Source: Carettochelys insculpta (Eukaryota; Chordata; Testudines; Carettochelyidae). Taken from it: a DNA stretch of 64,000 bases. A program made the translations under genes and the position numbers. The notes below the pieces were generated by a model, which saw only the letters and a list, made by a program, of their open reading frames with translations, did not search any database and was not told where the DNA came from. Shown here one piece after another: positions 11,841-24,499 of the stretch. The stretch spans positions 104,544,501-104,608,500 of the forward strand of contig NC_134142.1 in NCBI RefSeq assembly GCF_033958435.1, given 5' to 3'. Within the stretch, counting starts at the first letter, position 1. Every line of letters begins with the position of its first letter.

Positions 11841-13754
11841 CTAATCTAAACGGTAAGAAAGCATGCCTGCATACCTAGAGATGAAAGTAGATGTAGTGTC
11901 TAAAACCAGAGTGAAAGAGAGCCAGAAATGTGTTCCCATCTAGACTAAGGTCTATGGCAGACAATGACCACCCTTGATCAGACATATGCCTGCACAGGAA
12001 AACCTCACAAAAGCTGGGTTACTTCATGGAGTTTCCAAATTATTGCTCCCTTTGAAGATGGAGTTTTCACCTCACCTCCAGAGAGCTGGTGGCGGGATAA
12101 GACCCAACAAAACCATGGATGTGCCAAGATCCATGGGAAAACCTGTGACTCACGAGACAGACAAAGAGCAGGGACAGTAACAAAGTTACAGTGTCTTTAC
12201 GCTACTATCCCTACACAGGGGCCTGCTGCCAAAGGCTGTTAAAGAAGATGCATGTACGTGCATGCACACACACTCACAGTTCACTGCTGGGGGAAGGAGG
12301 AAGAGAGCTGATCCTGGGCCAGCATATTTTGCTGAAAAGAAATCGTCATTGGATGTCTCCTTCTTCTACCCTTCCCTAGCACAACCCCCATATTCCAACC
12401 TACCTACTAGACTGGGTCTCAGGGGCTTTGGCAAGTCATGGAGAAGGAGGTGAGCATGATGATCTGCTGAACCCTCATCCATCTGTCCCCAAAGCTGATT
12501 TGTTCAGGGCTTTGGTCATATATTAGTGAGGTATAGAATACAACTCTGTGCATCTAGGCCCAGAGATGTCCATCTGGCCTGTTTGATCTTCCCTTCTCTA
12601 AAAGAACAGAGAGGTACAGCCACAGTGGAAATCAAAAGGAAATAGCACGACTGTTATGGCTCTACCATAATTCTTTTACTGACTCACTTATGTAATGCAT
12701 TTCATGTCCACTGAAGGACATCAATAAACAACTTCCAGAGGAAAGCAACTGGAGAAAAAAAGTGATAAGAATGGCAGCCTATCTTACGGATATCTCCAAA
12801 ATGTTCCAAGACATGCATCTTAGGGTACAGCTAGACTACCTGGGAGATCAAACACGACCCCACTGTCAGGCTGCTATTGCCTTTTTTTTTTTTTTTTTTT
12901 TTTTAATCTCATGGCTTTACATACCCTTTGAGGCACATATATTCCAATGTGAAAACAACTAGTTTACATTTATAGTTTACATTACTCCACTGAACATTAC
13001 ACAGATTCAAGAAGAGCATCAAACAAGGTGACAAGATTCACACTAAAAATCATTTTGTGAACAGTCCGAGATGTTCTAGCAGCAAACCCACAGGAAGAAT
13101 CCCACCCTCTGATAGCCAATTGTCGGGAAGGTGACAGTGTGGCAAGAGAAAGACCAAGCATTACTGAGGATGTTTGATAAGTCCTCAGTTTTGTCTATAC
13201 TTAGCCTGTTAGATGATTTATGATCACCAGCCAGTGCACCATTTCCTTCAATTCTGTGTGCTCCTTGATGGGTGGGTTACATTTTTCACAGCTGTTATCA
13301 TCACACTTTAACTGTAATAATAATGTGCCTGAATTGTATTGTGCCACATACCATGTGTACATGGGGTGCTGTCAGCTTGCTCTTCCATATGGAGTTAGCC
13401 AATGCAGTGGTAGATGAATAGTGCAACTGCCTAAAATCGAAGCCCTGGTAATTGCTTTGAAGGGGGTGACTATTACTCAGAGCCATGAAGAAAAAGAGTA
13501 ATGGAGGTGGGTAGAAAGAGAAAGGAGGACACATCTCTACACTCATCTTTTGCAACCCAATCCTGGAATACTTTATCTTTTATAATTTCCTAAGCACTAA
13601 AAAGCATCTGAGGAGAAAGCACCACAAAAAGGGCCTTTGCCTCAGCAGGTATAAATCTGTAAACTCCCACTGAAGTCAATGGAATGGTGTCAATTTACAA
13701 TAGCTAAAAATCTAGCCGTGGTCGTGCACCATCCCAGAAAGCAAACCAGACCAG
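11841..13754. other. Gene-free stretch with poly-T tract
   Basis: Single-copy-looking sequence with a run of about 22 T at 12882-12904. I see no supported gene. Short plus-strand frames at 11964-12242 and 12191-12453 lack any recognisable motif. Confidence 0.4.
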
Positions 13755-13882
13755 CATCTGATGAAGTGAGTCTTTGCTCATGAAAGCTCATGCTCAAAAC
13801 TTTTCTGTTAGTCTATAAGGTGCCACAGGACCCTTCGTTGCTGTTACAGATCCAGACTAACACGGCTACCCCTCTGATACAT
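13755..13882 (+). repeat. Dispersed reptile repeat, GTTAGTCTATAAGGTGCCAC family
   Basis: The order is CATCTGATGAAGTGAGTC, then CTCATGAAAGCTCATGC, then CTGTTAGTCTATAAGGTGCC, then ACAGACTAACACGGCTACCC in spirit. The same order appears at 28586-28710 and, as a head-to-head pair, at 57473-57662. The class (SINE or palindromic DNA element) is not certain from sequence alone. Confidence 0.75.
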
Positions 13883-15499
13883 CCCAGAAAATAAATCTGA
13901 AGGGAATGGTGGGCACCCTGCAGAAGGGCTGCCTAAATATATTCAACTTGGGAGAGACTTTTCTTCAGTATCTAACATCTGGAAAAATACTTTGCAAAAA
14001 AGGCAACAGACTCCAAGCTCAGGTTGCTGGGTAACAGACTGAGTACAGTCCCATGGAAAGTGGTGGAGGCAGGGAGAATGGAACATTTCATGACTTCTTC
14101 AAATCAAAGCAGGAGCACTAATGGGGCCTCTATGATGGGTAAAGGCCCCATTTCACTCAAACACACTGTCTTATTTCCACAACTTTCCTTGATACTTTTT
14201 CTATTTAACATTTAAGCAAGCCCATGTTCTTTCATTCTTGGGCTTTCAGGGAAGCCCTAAAGGTGAATTTAGGACAAGAGACTGGACAATGGCAAGTGAA
14301 GCACGACAAGCTGAAGTGGGTCTGGGTGTACAGCTTCATTCAGACAATATCTAAAATTCTCACAGGTGAAGTAAATTGTACTGTATGTGAACACTTTTTC
14401 CCCCAAGGTGGTTCCAAGAAGGAGGCCCTTTTCAAAAGGTTTATTATCTGAGATGAGGTTTCTAATGCAATTGCCCTAGCCTGATACCAAAGATTGGCCT
14501 TGGGCTTAGCTTTGCCAGTCTAGCAATAAAAATCAAGGTATTTGGTGTGCCCACTAACTCTAGGGTACCCTATGAGGAAGCAAGTTTTCCCAGAGGGAGT
14601 GGCAGGGGACTAGTGAGGGGAAACAAGGCCTTTCATTAAAGGAGAACTGCAGGGACATGTTAAAAGTTCTAACCACTGCATATAGCTGCACAGAGGAGCA
14701 CATCACACATGCAAATGTTTCAGTGTCTGAAGGAGAACAAATCAAAGAGGAACTTGCTTTCCTGTGGCAGAGGACAGAGACCCCTGCAGAAACCACTAAC
14801 AAAACACACTTCTAATCTTGTTTTCAGGTGAATTTTAGAGTTTGTTGATTGTGTGTGTTATGGTTAATTTTACAGGTGGTTCAACTGATTCATTAAAAGA
14901 AAAAATGTTTGAGGTGAATGTTACAATTTATATGAGAATACAGTTTCAAACTCTGATTTCTAATGGTATTAGAATGGACTTGAATCTCTCAATCTTAGGC
15001 TCTCACCATGGGGCCTAACTCCTAGAGAAGAATAGAGGGCTGTATAATTAACATGGCAGCACCCTCTGAGAAATACAACAGCATCATTAGCTGAGGGGAG
15101 GTCGCAAACCACTGAAAGAGATTTTGAAACGCTGAAAACTTATGTCTCATGAAAACAGAGAGAAATTCCATTGAAGGAGAGCCCAACGAGGCAATCTTTT
15201 TTACTGCTAGGATTGTGTAACCTGCAAGCAGCTTTCCTCTACTGCCAAATCCCCAGGAGTAGGGTCCTATCAAGGGAACTCAGCATGGAACAGATTGTTG
15301 ACATAGGAAAGTGGTAGTCGTAAAGGAAAACTGCTGCGACTAAGTAAGTAAAGTAGCTCTGATCCTGAGAGGTTCTGAACACCTTCCACTCCCAATGAAA
15401 TGAATTAAACAATGTCTGAGTTCCTATCTTGAAGTGTTATGACATTATCTATTACAGTTTGTTTCAATATCTATTTCTACAATCTGAAATCTGTGGTTC
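13883..15499. other. Gene-free stretch
   Basis: Mostly single-copy. A short segment near 14045-14090 can be read as a CR1-like Val-Pro-Trp-Lys-Val-Val-Glu motif, which may be a very old LINE relic, but it is too short to claim. Confidence 0.35.
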
Positions 15500-16023
15500 A
15501 CAATTTGTTGCAGAATTGCAAATAGAAGACTTGGCATTTTGTTGACAAACCCATAGAGCATCCACATTCCTAAGGCATTCTGTCAACAGTAAATCGACAG
15601 ACTGTGGCACTTTTGTCAACAGCATTCTTCCTCCCGCCCCAGCCCCTATGAGGCAGAATGCCTCTTGGCAAATCTCTGTCAACAGAAAGCTGTTCTGAAC
15701 ATTCTGGGGGACCTTCTATTAACAGAAAAGGCCTCCAGGGCACTGAGCAGCTGACCTGGGGGACACCCTGTCCACAGCAATCAGAGCTCTATGGTCCCTT
15801 CCTCCAGTCGTTCTTAAAGCTGACAGGAGCCTGGGAAACCCTGTGGCAGGAAGCCGAAAGCATTGAAGCAGCAGAACCACAGGCTGCTTGTCTCTATGCT
15901 CTCACAGCTACTCCTTTCAGCTGATGGATAAAACCTGGCAGAAAGCCAGCCACCCTGTGATCATCCAGGGACCAGCTGGAGGGGTCCCAGGAACCATGCT
16001 AGAGCGTGAAACACCAGATTCTC

Positions 16024-16131
16024 TCTTGGACTGGGCCTAAGGTCCGTGACCTTCTGGGCATGTGGATCAATGAAGAGACCCTCCTTAACCCTTTGGCAAA
16101 GCGGAGGAATGCCCTCACATATGCCCACCTC
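16024..16131 (+). pseudogene. Myb/SANT-like fragment of a Harbinger accessory protein
   Basis: Reading the plus strand gives Val-Arg-Asp-Leu-Leu-Gly-Met-Trp-Ile followed by Leu-Ala-Lys-Arg-Arg-Asn-Ala-Leu-Thr-Tyr. This is the pattern of the trihelix/Myb-like domain (DLL-IW---KRNA--Y) encoded by the second gene of PIF/Harbinger elements, whose product helps the transposase bind and enter the nucleus. Only about 35 residues remain, flanked by unrelated sequence. It lies on the opposite strand to, and next to, the transposase fragment. It could be a chance match, but the spacing of Trp, Lys-Arg-Asn and Tyr is good. Confidence 0.4.
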
Positions 16132-16239
16132 CATCCTCCAGCACAGGCTGGAGTTGCGGAATACCCACGCATTGTGTGCCTGGCCTGACAACCCGATATA
16201 AATATCAAGGAACTGTCCATGGTGGTCAACCAGGACCAT
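16120..16239 (-). pseudogene. HARBI1-like transposase fragment
   Basis: About 40 residues on the minus strand read Val-Asp-His-His-Gly-Gln-Phe-Leu-Asp-Ile-Tyr and, after Gly-Leu-Ser-Gly, a His-Asn-Ala-x-Val-Phe-Arg-Asn-Ser segment. This matches the core of HARBI1-type DDE transposases (VD-RG-F-D---G-PG--HDA-VFRNS). The Asp after VD is present. Only the middle of the catalytic domain survives, without the first and last catalytic acids, so no active enzyme is possible. The equivalent part of the larger relic at 35590-36760 reads Val-Phe-Arg-Asn-Ser-Ser-Leu-Tyr. Confidence 0.65.
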
Positions 16240-16250
16240 TTATATAATAC

Positions 16251-17499
16251 TTTGCACCTGCAAAATACTTAAACATCTCACAACCTACCTTTCAATTTCA
16301 GTTACAGTGTGAAACCAATGGAATTACTCCCGTGTACTAACAATTGTATTATCACAGCACTACAGATAGGGAAACAGACTTATGCAAGAACATCATGTGA
16401 GTTACTAGAACCAGCAACAGACGTTGTGGGAAGATAGGGTCTGATAAAGCCTTCACACACTGATGGGGTCTGAGCTCACGTTGAGCTGCCCATTGAAGTA
16501 GGTGAGAAGTTACGGTTGGATGGGGAGGAAACGAAGAGGGGATTAAATGCCACACACCTACTACATATTCTAAGCACTGCCAAATGAGGCAGTCGTGTCA
16601 AGACACCTACCAAATTTCTCAGATGAAATGTTTTTCCAAATTTCCCACTCCCCAACAGTATTCTGGCATGACAGATTGTAGCGATAGGCCTCAAACAATA
16701 ATCAGAGGTGTCATGTAAACCACAGAAACTAAAGACCAGCTGTTCAAAAAGCCATTAACCTGGCTGGACCTGTCAAATTCTCCCTAATGCTCTTTTATTC
16801 TGGGAACCCCAAGAAGGGGGAAAGAATTCTTTTGGTAGTCATATTTCAAAGAGCACCATTCAGTGAATATTTTCAATCAGAAAATGATACATAACAAACA
16901 CACATGGGCATACGTGCGAGCGCACACAGGATATACATATGTATAGCTAGAGCTACCCATAAACAGCAATGGAGGTCCTTTCATTTTGCCTTTTGTGCTG
17001 TTCATTCCAGGAATCCATCCTTGATCTTGACAGAGCTGCTAGTTTCTAATGAATACTTTTCCAGCTTTTATGGGTGGCATGAAGCAAACACCTGGGAGTA
17101 AGATTTGTTCAGTGTGCGTCTGTAGCTTGTTGTTTTTTAAAACAGTATGCTTTCATCTCTGTCTTATAATAAACATTTATTTTTATTGTAACAAAACATT
17201 TTTGTTGATTTGGGCAGTAAGAGAACAAAAAATAAAAAACAAACAAGTAAACAAAAGCATTTTTGCTGCACTGCTGCAGGAAGGAATGAATTGAGAAGCA
17301 GAATCTAGTCATACAAAACAGCACAGGGAGTTAAGACAGCTAGGTTCTATTCTTTGCTATGTCATAATTTGCTGTGACCTTGCATAGTGTCTTGCTTTAG
17401 CAGGGTGAAAGCTGGGGATATTAGCTCCTGACAGGCATGTGGCAGGGTTTTTGCTACCTAAGATACCTATACAGCCCCCATCACTGTAGTACAAAGCAC
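16251..17499. other. Gene-free stretch with a weak SINE-like relic
   Basis: Around 16265-16410 there are faint MIR-type motifs (CTCACAACCTACC, CACTACAGATAGGGAAACAGA). The remainder is single-copy with no supported gene. Confidence 0.35.
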
Positions 17500-17625
17500 T
17501 TCAATTTTTAATATATTAATTCTCTCAGCACTTTTGTGAAGGAGGTAACTGCTATTAGCCCCATTGTATAGATGAAAACTGAGGCAGAGTAAAGCTAAGT
17601 AACTTGATCAAGGCCACATAGGTCA
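17500..17625 (+). repeat. MIR-like SINE relic
   Basis: Contains GTGAAGGAGGTAACTGCTAT, CCCATTGTATAGATGAAAAC, TGAGGCAGAGTAAAGCTAAG and AACTTGATCAAGGCCACATA, the MIR core in its normal order. Confidence 0.65.
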
Positions 17626-18311
17626 TTATATGCCATTGTATATATCAGTTTCAACTATATAAAAATAATCCTCGCACCTCACTCTACCTGAGAATCTCAG
17701 AAGCCGGCCACAGAATGCCTATGACAGTCAGTAATCCCAGGAATTATATTATAAGCACCAGACAGTACTATATTTATGGCTCAGCAAACACACCGCACAC
17801 TTGTAGAAGAGATCTAAACAAACATGAAGAATGAAGGCCTCCACCATCACCAGTCAAATCGTACCTAGGCTCTATATCAACTCAATCACTTCACCTCAGA
17901 TCTTCAGACATATTTAGGCAGCCTGAAGCCCACTGAACTCAGTCACTGTGGCATTCCTTCCTCCATTCTTCCCGGGTATTATGACTACTTAAAACTGAAG
18001 CCTATTCAAGGCAGAGACTTGTCTCCAGACCAGACCATTAACTGCTTACTACATTACTGAAGCTATTAAAATAATACATATTATTGTCAGTTAATGGCAA
18101 TTAGAAGTAAAGCTATTTAAAAATGGTGGAAAAGCCCACAAAATATTTTCATCAGTTGTGTAAGCTGCTTGGGGGTGGGCTGGTGGGGGCACAGCATTTT
18201 TTTTAAATGTCTAATATTTGCAATTATGTGAGGAACATTTCCTCCCCAGTCACAGGACTCTGCCACTTAAATTTATGGTAAAAGGATAATTCTCAATTCT
18301 GGACAGTACTG

Positions 18312-18638
18312 GCCAAACCTGTCTAGTCTGGAACACACTCATCCCGCAAACTGCAAAATCCAGCATGATTTTAGTTAGCCAGATGACCACTTATCATGGG
18401 TGTGGCCAAGTTTCCTACAGTCCCATAAAGTTTGTTTCCAGCCATCAGCCCTGGCTCTCAGTGTTCTGTGCTGTTATTAAGCTCTAATTTATCCCTAAAT
18501 GTCTTTTAGGAGCCCAGTAAGCAGTAGTGTTGGTTATCCTGCTAGACAATATTGACCTCCTGTGGTTCAGCAAATTCTCTCATTCTGCACCAGTCAGGTC
18601 CCAAGGATGCCAGATTAGAGAAGTTCAACCTATATTTG
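18312..18638. mobile_element. Decayed MITE of the ACAGGTT/AACCTGT family
   Basis: The left edge reads AAACCTGTCTAGTCTGGAAC and the right edge ATGCCAGATTAGAGAAGTTC followed by AACCT. These look like worn forms of the ends seen intact at 29384-29761 and 34023-34482 (TACAGGT...TCTGG and GCCAGACCAG...ACCTGTA). It has no coding content. Confidence 0.4.
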
Positions 18639-21600
18639 CATTTAAAAGGCCTGATTTGCTACTGCCTTGTACCTTCAATAGTCCTTGAATGATAACTGAG
18701 CATAACGTACGTTTACAATATTAACATTTCAGGCCCGACACATTCTTCTCACAAATATATATAGCTGCACAAAGTGAGAGGTGCTGAAGAATGAAGCCTA
18801 GAAGCCCGTATGTCACCTAGTCACAAATAGGATAGTTTGATGCCATATCTTTGGGGAACCTAGATTCTACTGCACGCCTGCTGTTCAGATGCAACCATGG
18901 TGCCTGTATATACATGGCTGTGGATGGGCCCCTTCCATCATATGAAGGGAGGGAGGTGCAGTGTTTGGGGGAATACAGTCTGCCTCCAGGGAGGCCAGGC
19001 ATTTCAGTCCAGCCCATCTCTGGGAATAAAAAAAAGCTTCATTGAAAAGTTCAATCAATTCCTCAGCTTCAAATACGTTTTAAAACCAGCAGACATGAAA
19101 AGGCAAATAAAGGGGCACTTCTAATTCTGTCTCTTTATGAATACTTATGAAAATATGCGGATCAAAGCTGCTTCCCCTGCAAGTAAATTTCAAGTCTCCT
19201 GTAGGACTCAAAGGAAAAGTAGTAGAACTCATTTTATATTTCAGTTAGCATAAAGCACATGTTCAAGAATTACTAAGCAATGATTTTGTAATGATCTTCC
19301 CTAGTTTTTAAGGCCGGGTGAGCGGCTTCAGAAATAGCACAAATCACCCCAATTGACGCCATTCTATCACCACAACACTGGACGGGGCAGCGGAGTCTGA
19401 AGAACCATTTCACGTCATCTCTGCCTCTCCCCTAACTAACAGCTCCAGCTACCTTATGCACATGAAAACTGTGTTTCAAAAGAGAACTGTCCCATGATCA
19501 AGCTTAACCCCCTAAGTTACTCTGACAAACTGTACCTAAGCTCTTGCTCCTGAATGAACTGAACTGGCCCTGGCATCAGTCAACGCACATGTGCCCTGAA
19601 AGCTGCATTATCTTGTGATCATGTTAACCTCTGTCCAAGTCCCACTATATTCTTCCATAACACAAGCAAATTTAGTTTAAGCTTCCTAGCCACAAGTACT
19701 CAGCCCTCGTCTTTTGCACACATCTCAGAGGAAAATGCTATTCTTGTAGTGGAGGTACTGAACTGTAGCTTAAGTGATCTTGATTCAGTGTCCAGCTACA
19801 TTACAGACATCAGGTAACTTCCTTTCTGTCACATCTGTTTAGATGGTAAACTCTTCAGGGCTGAGACTCTTGTTGGACCTTTGTACCATGTCTAGCTTGA
19901 TGGTGCCCTGATTGCAGGAATATTACAGATCTGAAGTTCTCATTGTATGATAGAGAGAGAAATCTAGCAGCTGAGACGGTTTATCCAGGTTGAAGTACTC
20001 TTTGTGGAGAGCACTATAGACAGATGAAATAGGTAGAGTTGGATGGATGGAGAAGGAGATTAACTTAGAAGACCATTTTTGGGGTTATAAATTATGTGCA
20101 GAGGCAACAGGAAGAAGGGGGATGAAGGAAGAGGAATTAACTGGGTATTTCTATTTGTTGAGTAGGGATAGGGACATCACCAAGCAGGAAGAGTACTGAC
20201 TTGGTGGTAGCATTTCTAATGACAGAAGGCTGGTAGCAATGCTTAAGATGAAGACTGAGTTGGAGGAGAAGTAACAAAATGGACCAAGCCAAAACATTAA
20301 CATTTCTTTTTCCTTGTGTAATTATATAAAGACGCTAGAAATAAAACGATCCTGAAGTTAGCCAGGGAAGCATACAGAAGGCAGGAGAACAGAAGGTCTT
20401 GCAAAGAACAGAGCATTTGAAGAGTCCCTTGCTTCCCTCAGTGACATTGGCTTAAAAGAAACAGCTCCTGCCTAGAGAATAGGATGCAAGGTACAACAGA
20501 ATGAAAAGTTATGTAGAATTAACTCTAAAAGGAAAGTAAAACAGATGGTGTATGTGGATTTTGGGAAGAATCTGCATTTCCCAACAGTCTGTCAAAACCT
20601 TAGGGAACTCACAGCTATTGTTTTAGAACAGAATGAAGTGATTTTCTCATTACACCACCTTATTAATGTCAATGAAAGAAGAAAAAGCTAATTGGAAATT
20701 TCAGAAACTACAAAAGGCAGCGTGTGCTCTGAATTTGAAGGCATACAAGTCCCTCCTCACGTCTGTGAATATGTAACCTGTTCAGAGGGGAAAGATGTCT
20801 TGTGGCTCAGCCATTAGACTAGGACTTAGTTTCTTTCCTAGCTGTGCTTACAGCCTCAGGGAAGGGAAAAAAAAATCTCAAGTTTTTTCTGTCCCTAAAT
20901 TCCCCATCTGTGAAAAGCTCCCTTTACTCAGCACTTTCTCTGCCTTTCCTATTTAGATTGCAAGCTGTTGCAGGCATGGACCAGCTATCTCCTTGTGTTG
21001 GTACAGTGCCTGAATCCAATACAACTCTTACCTCAATGGGGCATCTCAGAGCTATTGGACCATCTGATGGTGGAAGGAGACAAGATTTCAAGGTTCACAG
21101 AGCTCTTCTTCAGGTCTGTCTTGAACGATTCTCTTCCACCAACAGAGCCTGTTGGAGTAAACCATTAGCTCATCCATCTTGTCTCTATACTGCATATAAT
21201 AAGGCATTTTATGAATATTTTTCAGACTATACAATGTTTGCATGTCTCAGAGTCCCTTAGACTTTATTCTAGTTGGTGCTGGATGAAGATTCGTGGCTCT
21301 GTACTACAGATTAGCTTTGGTACGTATGGGGTTGAGGAAAACATCTATTGATAGTTCTTTTTCCACTGTATAAAACATAAATCCTGTCCCTTCTCAATAA
21401 ATAATAATGTGAAAGCTTTTAAGAAACCTCAGCCTTTAAACTTTACCACCACAGCACTAAACAAGCTACAAAAAAAAAAAGTTTCCATAAATTGGCATTC
21501 ATAAAGAACCACCCCTTTAGTTTGCATGGGAGCCAGAGCCACCTTCTCTAAGGGAGAAATGTACGTCAATCTACAAACCCTTTTAATAATGTTAGAGTCC

Positions 21601-22552
21601 TGAATTTTAATGTATTAATGAATGGACATGCACCCATGCTGTAATCATGAATTTCAGTGTTGCCTTTGATGCTTCATTGGGCACAAAGCTCTTACAAAAT
21701 GTTTGAAGTGTCTGACTGTGTAATAATGATTTATAATTCTCTTGAACCAAAGCAAAATTTGCTAGTAAAAATCATTTTTGAAATAAAAAATAAATTGTGA
21801 CTGGAGGGTCTGGATTTGTTTCAAAAAACGATCACCCAGAAGCAGCAAATTATTTAAAAAGCCACCAGTTCCAGTGTTTTGAGATAGAGAGCGTACAACT
21901 CCGAATTTCAAAGTACGGTTAATTAAGATCAGTTTATTAAAATGTCAATCTTTTTAACCAAAAATTTCTTCATGATGCATACTAGCTGCAAGTTCCCTTA
22001 CGTTCAATATTCTGTGGAGAGAGTATTTTTGCTTGCGCTGTATGGCTAACATTAGCTCTTCTCCTCACAGCCCCACCCCCTTTCCTCTGCCAGTGCTTTC
22101 CTGCAGAATAAGTGACCTTTGCATGTCTATTGGCCTGTTCTCCCTACTGCTCTATCAGCAAGTTCCTGGCAGAATGTTAAAACCGCTAAGCATGTGGCCG
22201 AGTAGATCCAAAAGTTCCATAAGACTTTTTCCTTCTGATACAGGCTGACTGCAGCCTGTATAAGTCAATGGAAAGACTCCTACTCACTTCAGGGAAACTT
22301 GGCTGCTATTGTCAAGGCTATAAGTTCGAGTGTGTTTTATTGTCAGGACAGGCAGAGCAGGAGAGGGAAGAACCTGAACAGAATGCATCCATTTCATTTT
22401 CTAAATAGTTATTTTACAAAAATTTTAATCAAACATAACAGATCTGCCAAGAAAATGGACACAGTACAGCTGGTGCCATTCCTGCATATTTTTCTGAGGA
22501 ACTTGATGCCGGAATAGGGGAAACACTTTAAATAATATCTAGTAAAAGACAC
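18639..22552. other. Gene-free stretch with two SINE-like relics
   Basis: Two places carry the reptile MIR-type 3' segment: 19848-19920 (TTTAGATGGTAAACTCTTCA then GGGCTGAGACTCTTG) and 20955-21045 (TTTAGATTGCAAGCTGTTGC then GTACAGTGCCTGA). The rest is single-copy AT-rich sequence with no gene I can support. Confidence 0.45.
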
Positions 22553-22710
22553 CTCTTTCTCCTCCTTTGGGCCAAGAATTATACTGAGCTCGATGGTTTG
22601 CGACTCTTGCACACTCAAATATTGTACCATATTTTCCATTTCTGCAGCTCCCTTAACGCTGGCCACAACTCTGAGGCCCAAGGTTTTCTGAGGTTCTTCC
22701 ATCTTTGACA
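22553..22710 (-). CDS. Possible 158-bp internal exon of an unidentified host gene
   Basis: On the minus strand AAGTCCTTTTTAG, a clean acceptor, is followed by a continuous open frame and then AAAGAG/GTGTCT, an acceptable donor. This gives a 158-bp exon entering in phase 1 and leaving in phase 0. Its 52 full codons begin Ser-Lys-Met-Glu-Glu-Pro-Gln-Lys and run through a hydrophobic-alternating stretch (Leu-Gly-Leu-Arg-Val-Val-Ala-Ser-Val) to an acidic-basic end (Gly-Pro-Lys-Glu-Glu-Lys-Glu). The composition looks like a beta-rich globular domain rather than translated noise. I do not recognise the family, and no neighbouring exon is visible, which is normal with reptile-size introns. A chance open frame cannot be excluded. 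Confidence 0.35.
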
Positions 22711-23066
22711 CTAAAAAGGACTTTTATTTAGCTAGATATTCATATTTCTTCATTATATATGTATATGTATGCACCTGTGAAAGAAAGCACAAAGCAAGGG
22801 AGACTTTTCCAGGTAAGCTACTGCCTGTGCGCTTTTGGGTTCAAGGAATAAGATAGTCACCAGCATTAATAGGTACCACCCCACTGAACTGAAACTTACT
22901 TTCTAGAAGTGATGAACCTTACCAAAGAGGCCACATTTTTTCTGCAATACATACCCTTTGCACTGTCACAGATTATAATTAGGGGTTGGGGCCATTACAA
23001 GCCAGTGTAAGTTAGAGCAGTCTCAGAGCTACTCTAAATTGTATGAAGGGAGCAAGTCAGCAACAC
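22711..23066. other. Gene-free stretch
   Basis: Pyrimidine/AT-rich sequence upstream (on the minus strand) of the possible exon at 22553-22710. Nothing else is seen. Confidence 0.4.
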
Positions 23067-23069
23067 TAA

Positions 23070-23783
23070 GGCTACGTCTACACGTGCACGCTACATCGAA
23101 ATAGCTTATTTCGATGTAGCGACATCAAAATAGTCTATTTCGATGAATAATAACGTCTACACGTCCTCCAGGGCTGGCAACGTTGACATTCAACTTCGAC
23201 GTTGGGCAGCACCACATCGAAATAGGAGCTGCGAGGGAACGTCTACACGCCAAAGTAGCACACATCAAAATAAGGGTGCCAGGAACAGCTGCAGACAGGA
23301 TCACAGGGCAGACTCAACAGCAAGCTGCTCCCTTAAAGGACCCGTCCCAGACACAGTTGCACTAAACAACACAAGATCCACAGAGCCGACAACTGGTTGC
23401 AGACCCTGTGCATGCAGCATGGATCCCCAGCTGCAGCAGCAGCAGCCAGAAGCCCTGGGCTAAGGGCTGCTGCACACGGTGACCATAGAGCCCCGCAGGG
23501 GCTGGAGAAAGAGCGTCTCTCAACCCCTCAGCTGATGGCCGCCATGGCGGACCCCGCTATTTCGATGTTGCGGGACAGGGATCGTCTACACGTGCCCTAC
23601 TTCGACGTTCAACTTCGAAGTAGGGCGCTCTTCCCATCCCCTCATGGGGTTAGCGACTTCGATGTCTCGCCGCCTAACATCGATTTCAACTTCGAAATAG
23701 CGCCCAACACGTGTAGCCGTGACGGGCACTATTTCGAAGTTGGCGCCACTACTTCGAAGTAGCGTGCACGTGTAGACGCGGCC
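23070..23783 (-). mobile_element. Harbinger-like 0.7-kb MITE, copy D (perfect TAA duplication)
   Basis: A complete copy beginning GGCTACGTCTACACGTGCAC and ending CACGTGTAGACGCGGCC, flanked on both sides by TAA (23067-23069 and 23784-23786). This is the best evidence in the window for a 3-bp T-W-A target duplication, the signature of PIF/Harbinger transposition. The left interior holds ATCGAAATAGC/TTATTTCGATG pairs and the right interior CTACTTCGAAGTAG. Minus-family frames at 23143-23463 and 23397-23762 parallel those of the other copies. Confidence 0.85.
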
Positions 23784-23786
23784 TAA

Positions 23787-24499
23787 GGGAGCTTGAAGGT
23801 TGTACTAATTTAAAGCAGACAAACAGGAGCAGGAGCGCTCTCTGCACCATTCAAGGTGAATAGGTAGTGATTAGAGAAAAGTTGCTTAGCCACAGTAAGC
23901 AACTCCCCACCCCCTTCCAAACACACTGTAGACTTTGTGTGGCACACAGCCTCCTTGGGCATCACCTGTACCAACTCTGGACACAGCTTTGTTAAATTTG
24001 GCTATGATGTCAGCAAAACAGCTCCTTGAAGTATTCAGTAAAGTTTGTGTCTCCCTGTATAATACAGTAGCACCTCAATTTACACAAGGGTTGTGTTCCC
24101 ACACACCCTCACATAACTCGAATTTCATGTAAGTCGGGGGATGGCTTTTTTGCCCCGGCAGAATGCACTTTCTGCAGCTGGGAAAGCAGCAGGAGCATCT
24201 GGAGCGCCTTTTGAAAGGTAAGTCCTGGAGGTGGGGTGGGCAGTAGGGGAGGGTTAATTGTGCACATATGTGAATTTAACTGAGGAAGGATGCTAGTACG
24301 AATAGTTTCATAAGGCAGTTGCTTCTACCACATCCTGCAAAGAGAGGGTCATATGCCACCATGATACTTATACAATGCTGTTCAACTCCATGGAGTTGTG
24401 GATGGAAAAATCTAGTCCAGGATAGCGATTCTTTTCTCGTGCTATGTAACTGTTTCACAAGAAGGCAGATTCTCAGCTTGTGTGAATACCTGGGAGATG
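23787..24499. other. Gene-free stretch with a possible repeat fragment
   Basis: At 24068-24150 the sequence ACCTCAATTTACACAAGGGT followed by CACATAACTCGAATTTCATG and TAAGTCGGGGGATGG looks like a dispersed element end. A loosely similar piece (TTGCGTTCCTAAATAATGCA) is at 49377-49400. Otherwise nothing. Confidence 0.35.

Larger units (their letters stand above)
15500..16250. mobile_element. Harbinger-derived deletion element
   Basis: A degraded element containing TTTTGTTGACAAAC and CTGTCAACAG motifs, a GC-richer centre and two coding relics described separately (transposase on minus, Myb-like on plus). The TGTTGACAAA motifs are shared with the element at 51160-52355, implying the same or a sister family. 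Clear terminal inverted repeats could not be assigned, so the limits are approximate. Confidence 0.5.

Noticed and set aside
24068..24290. Possible separate mobile element with ACCTCAATTTACACAAGG start
   Set aside because: Only a short resemblance to a segment near 49377; no ends could be defined, so it is noted only within the stretch.
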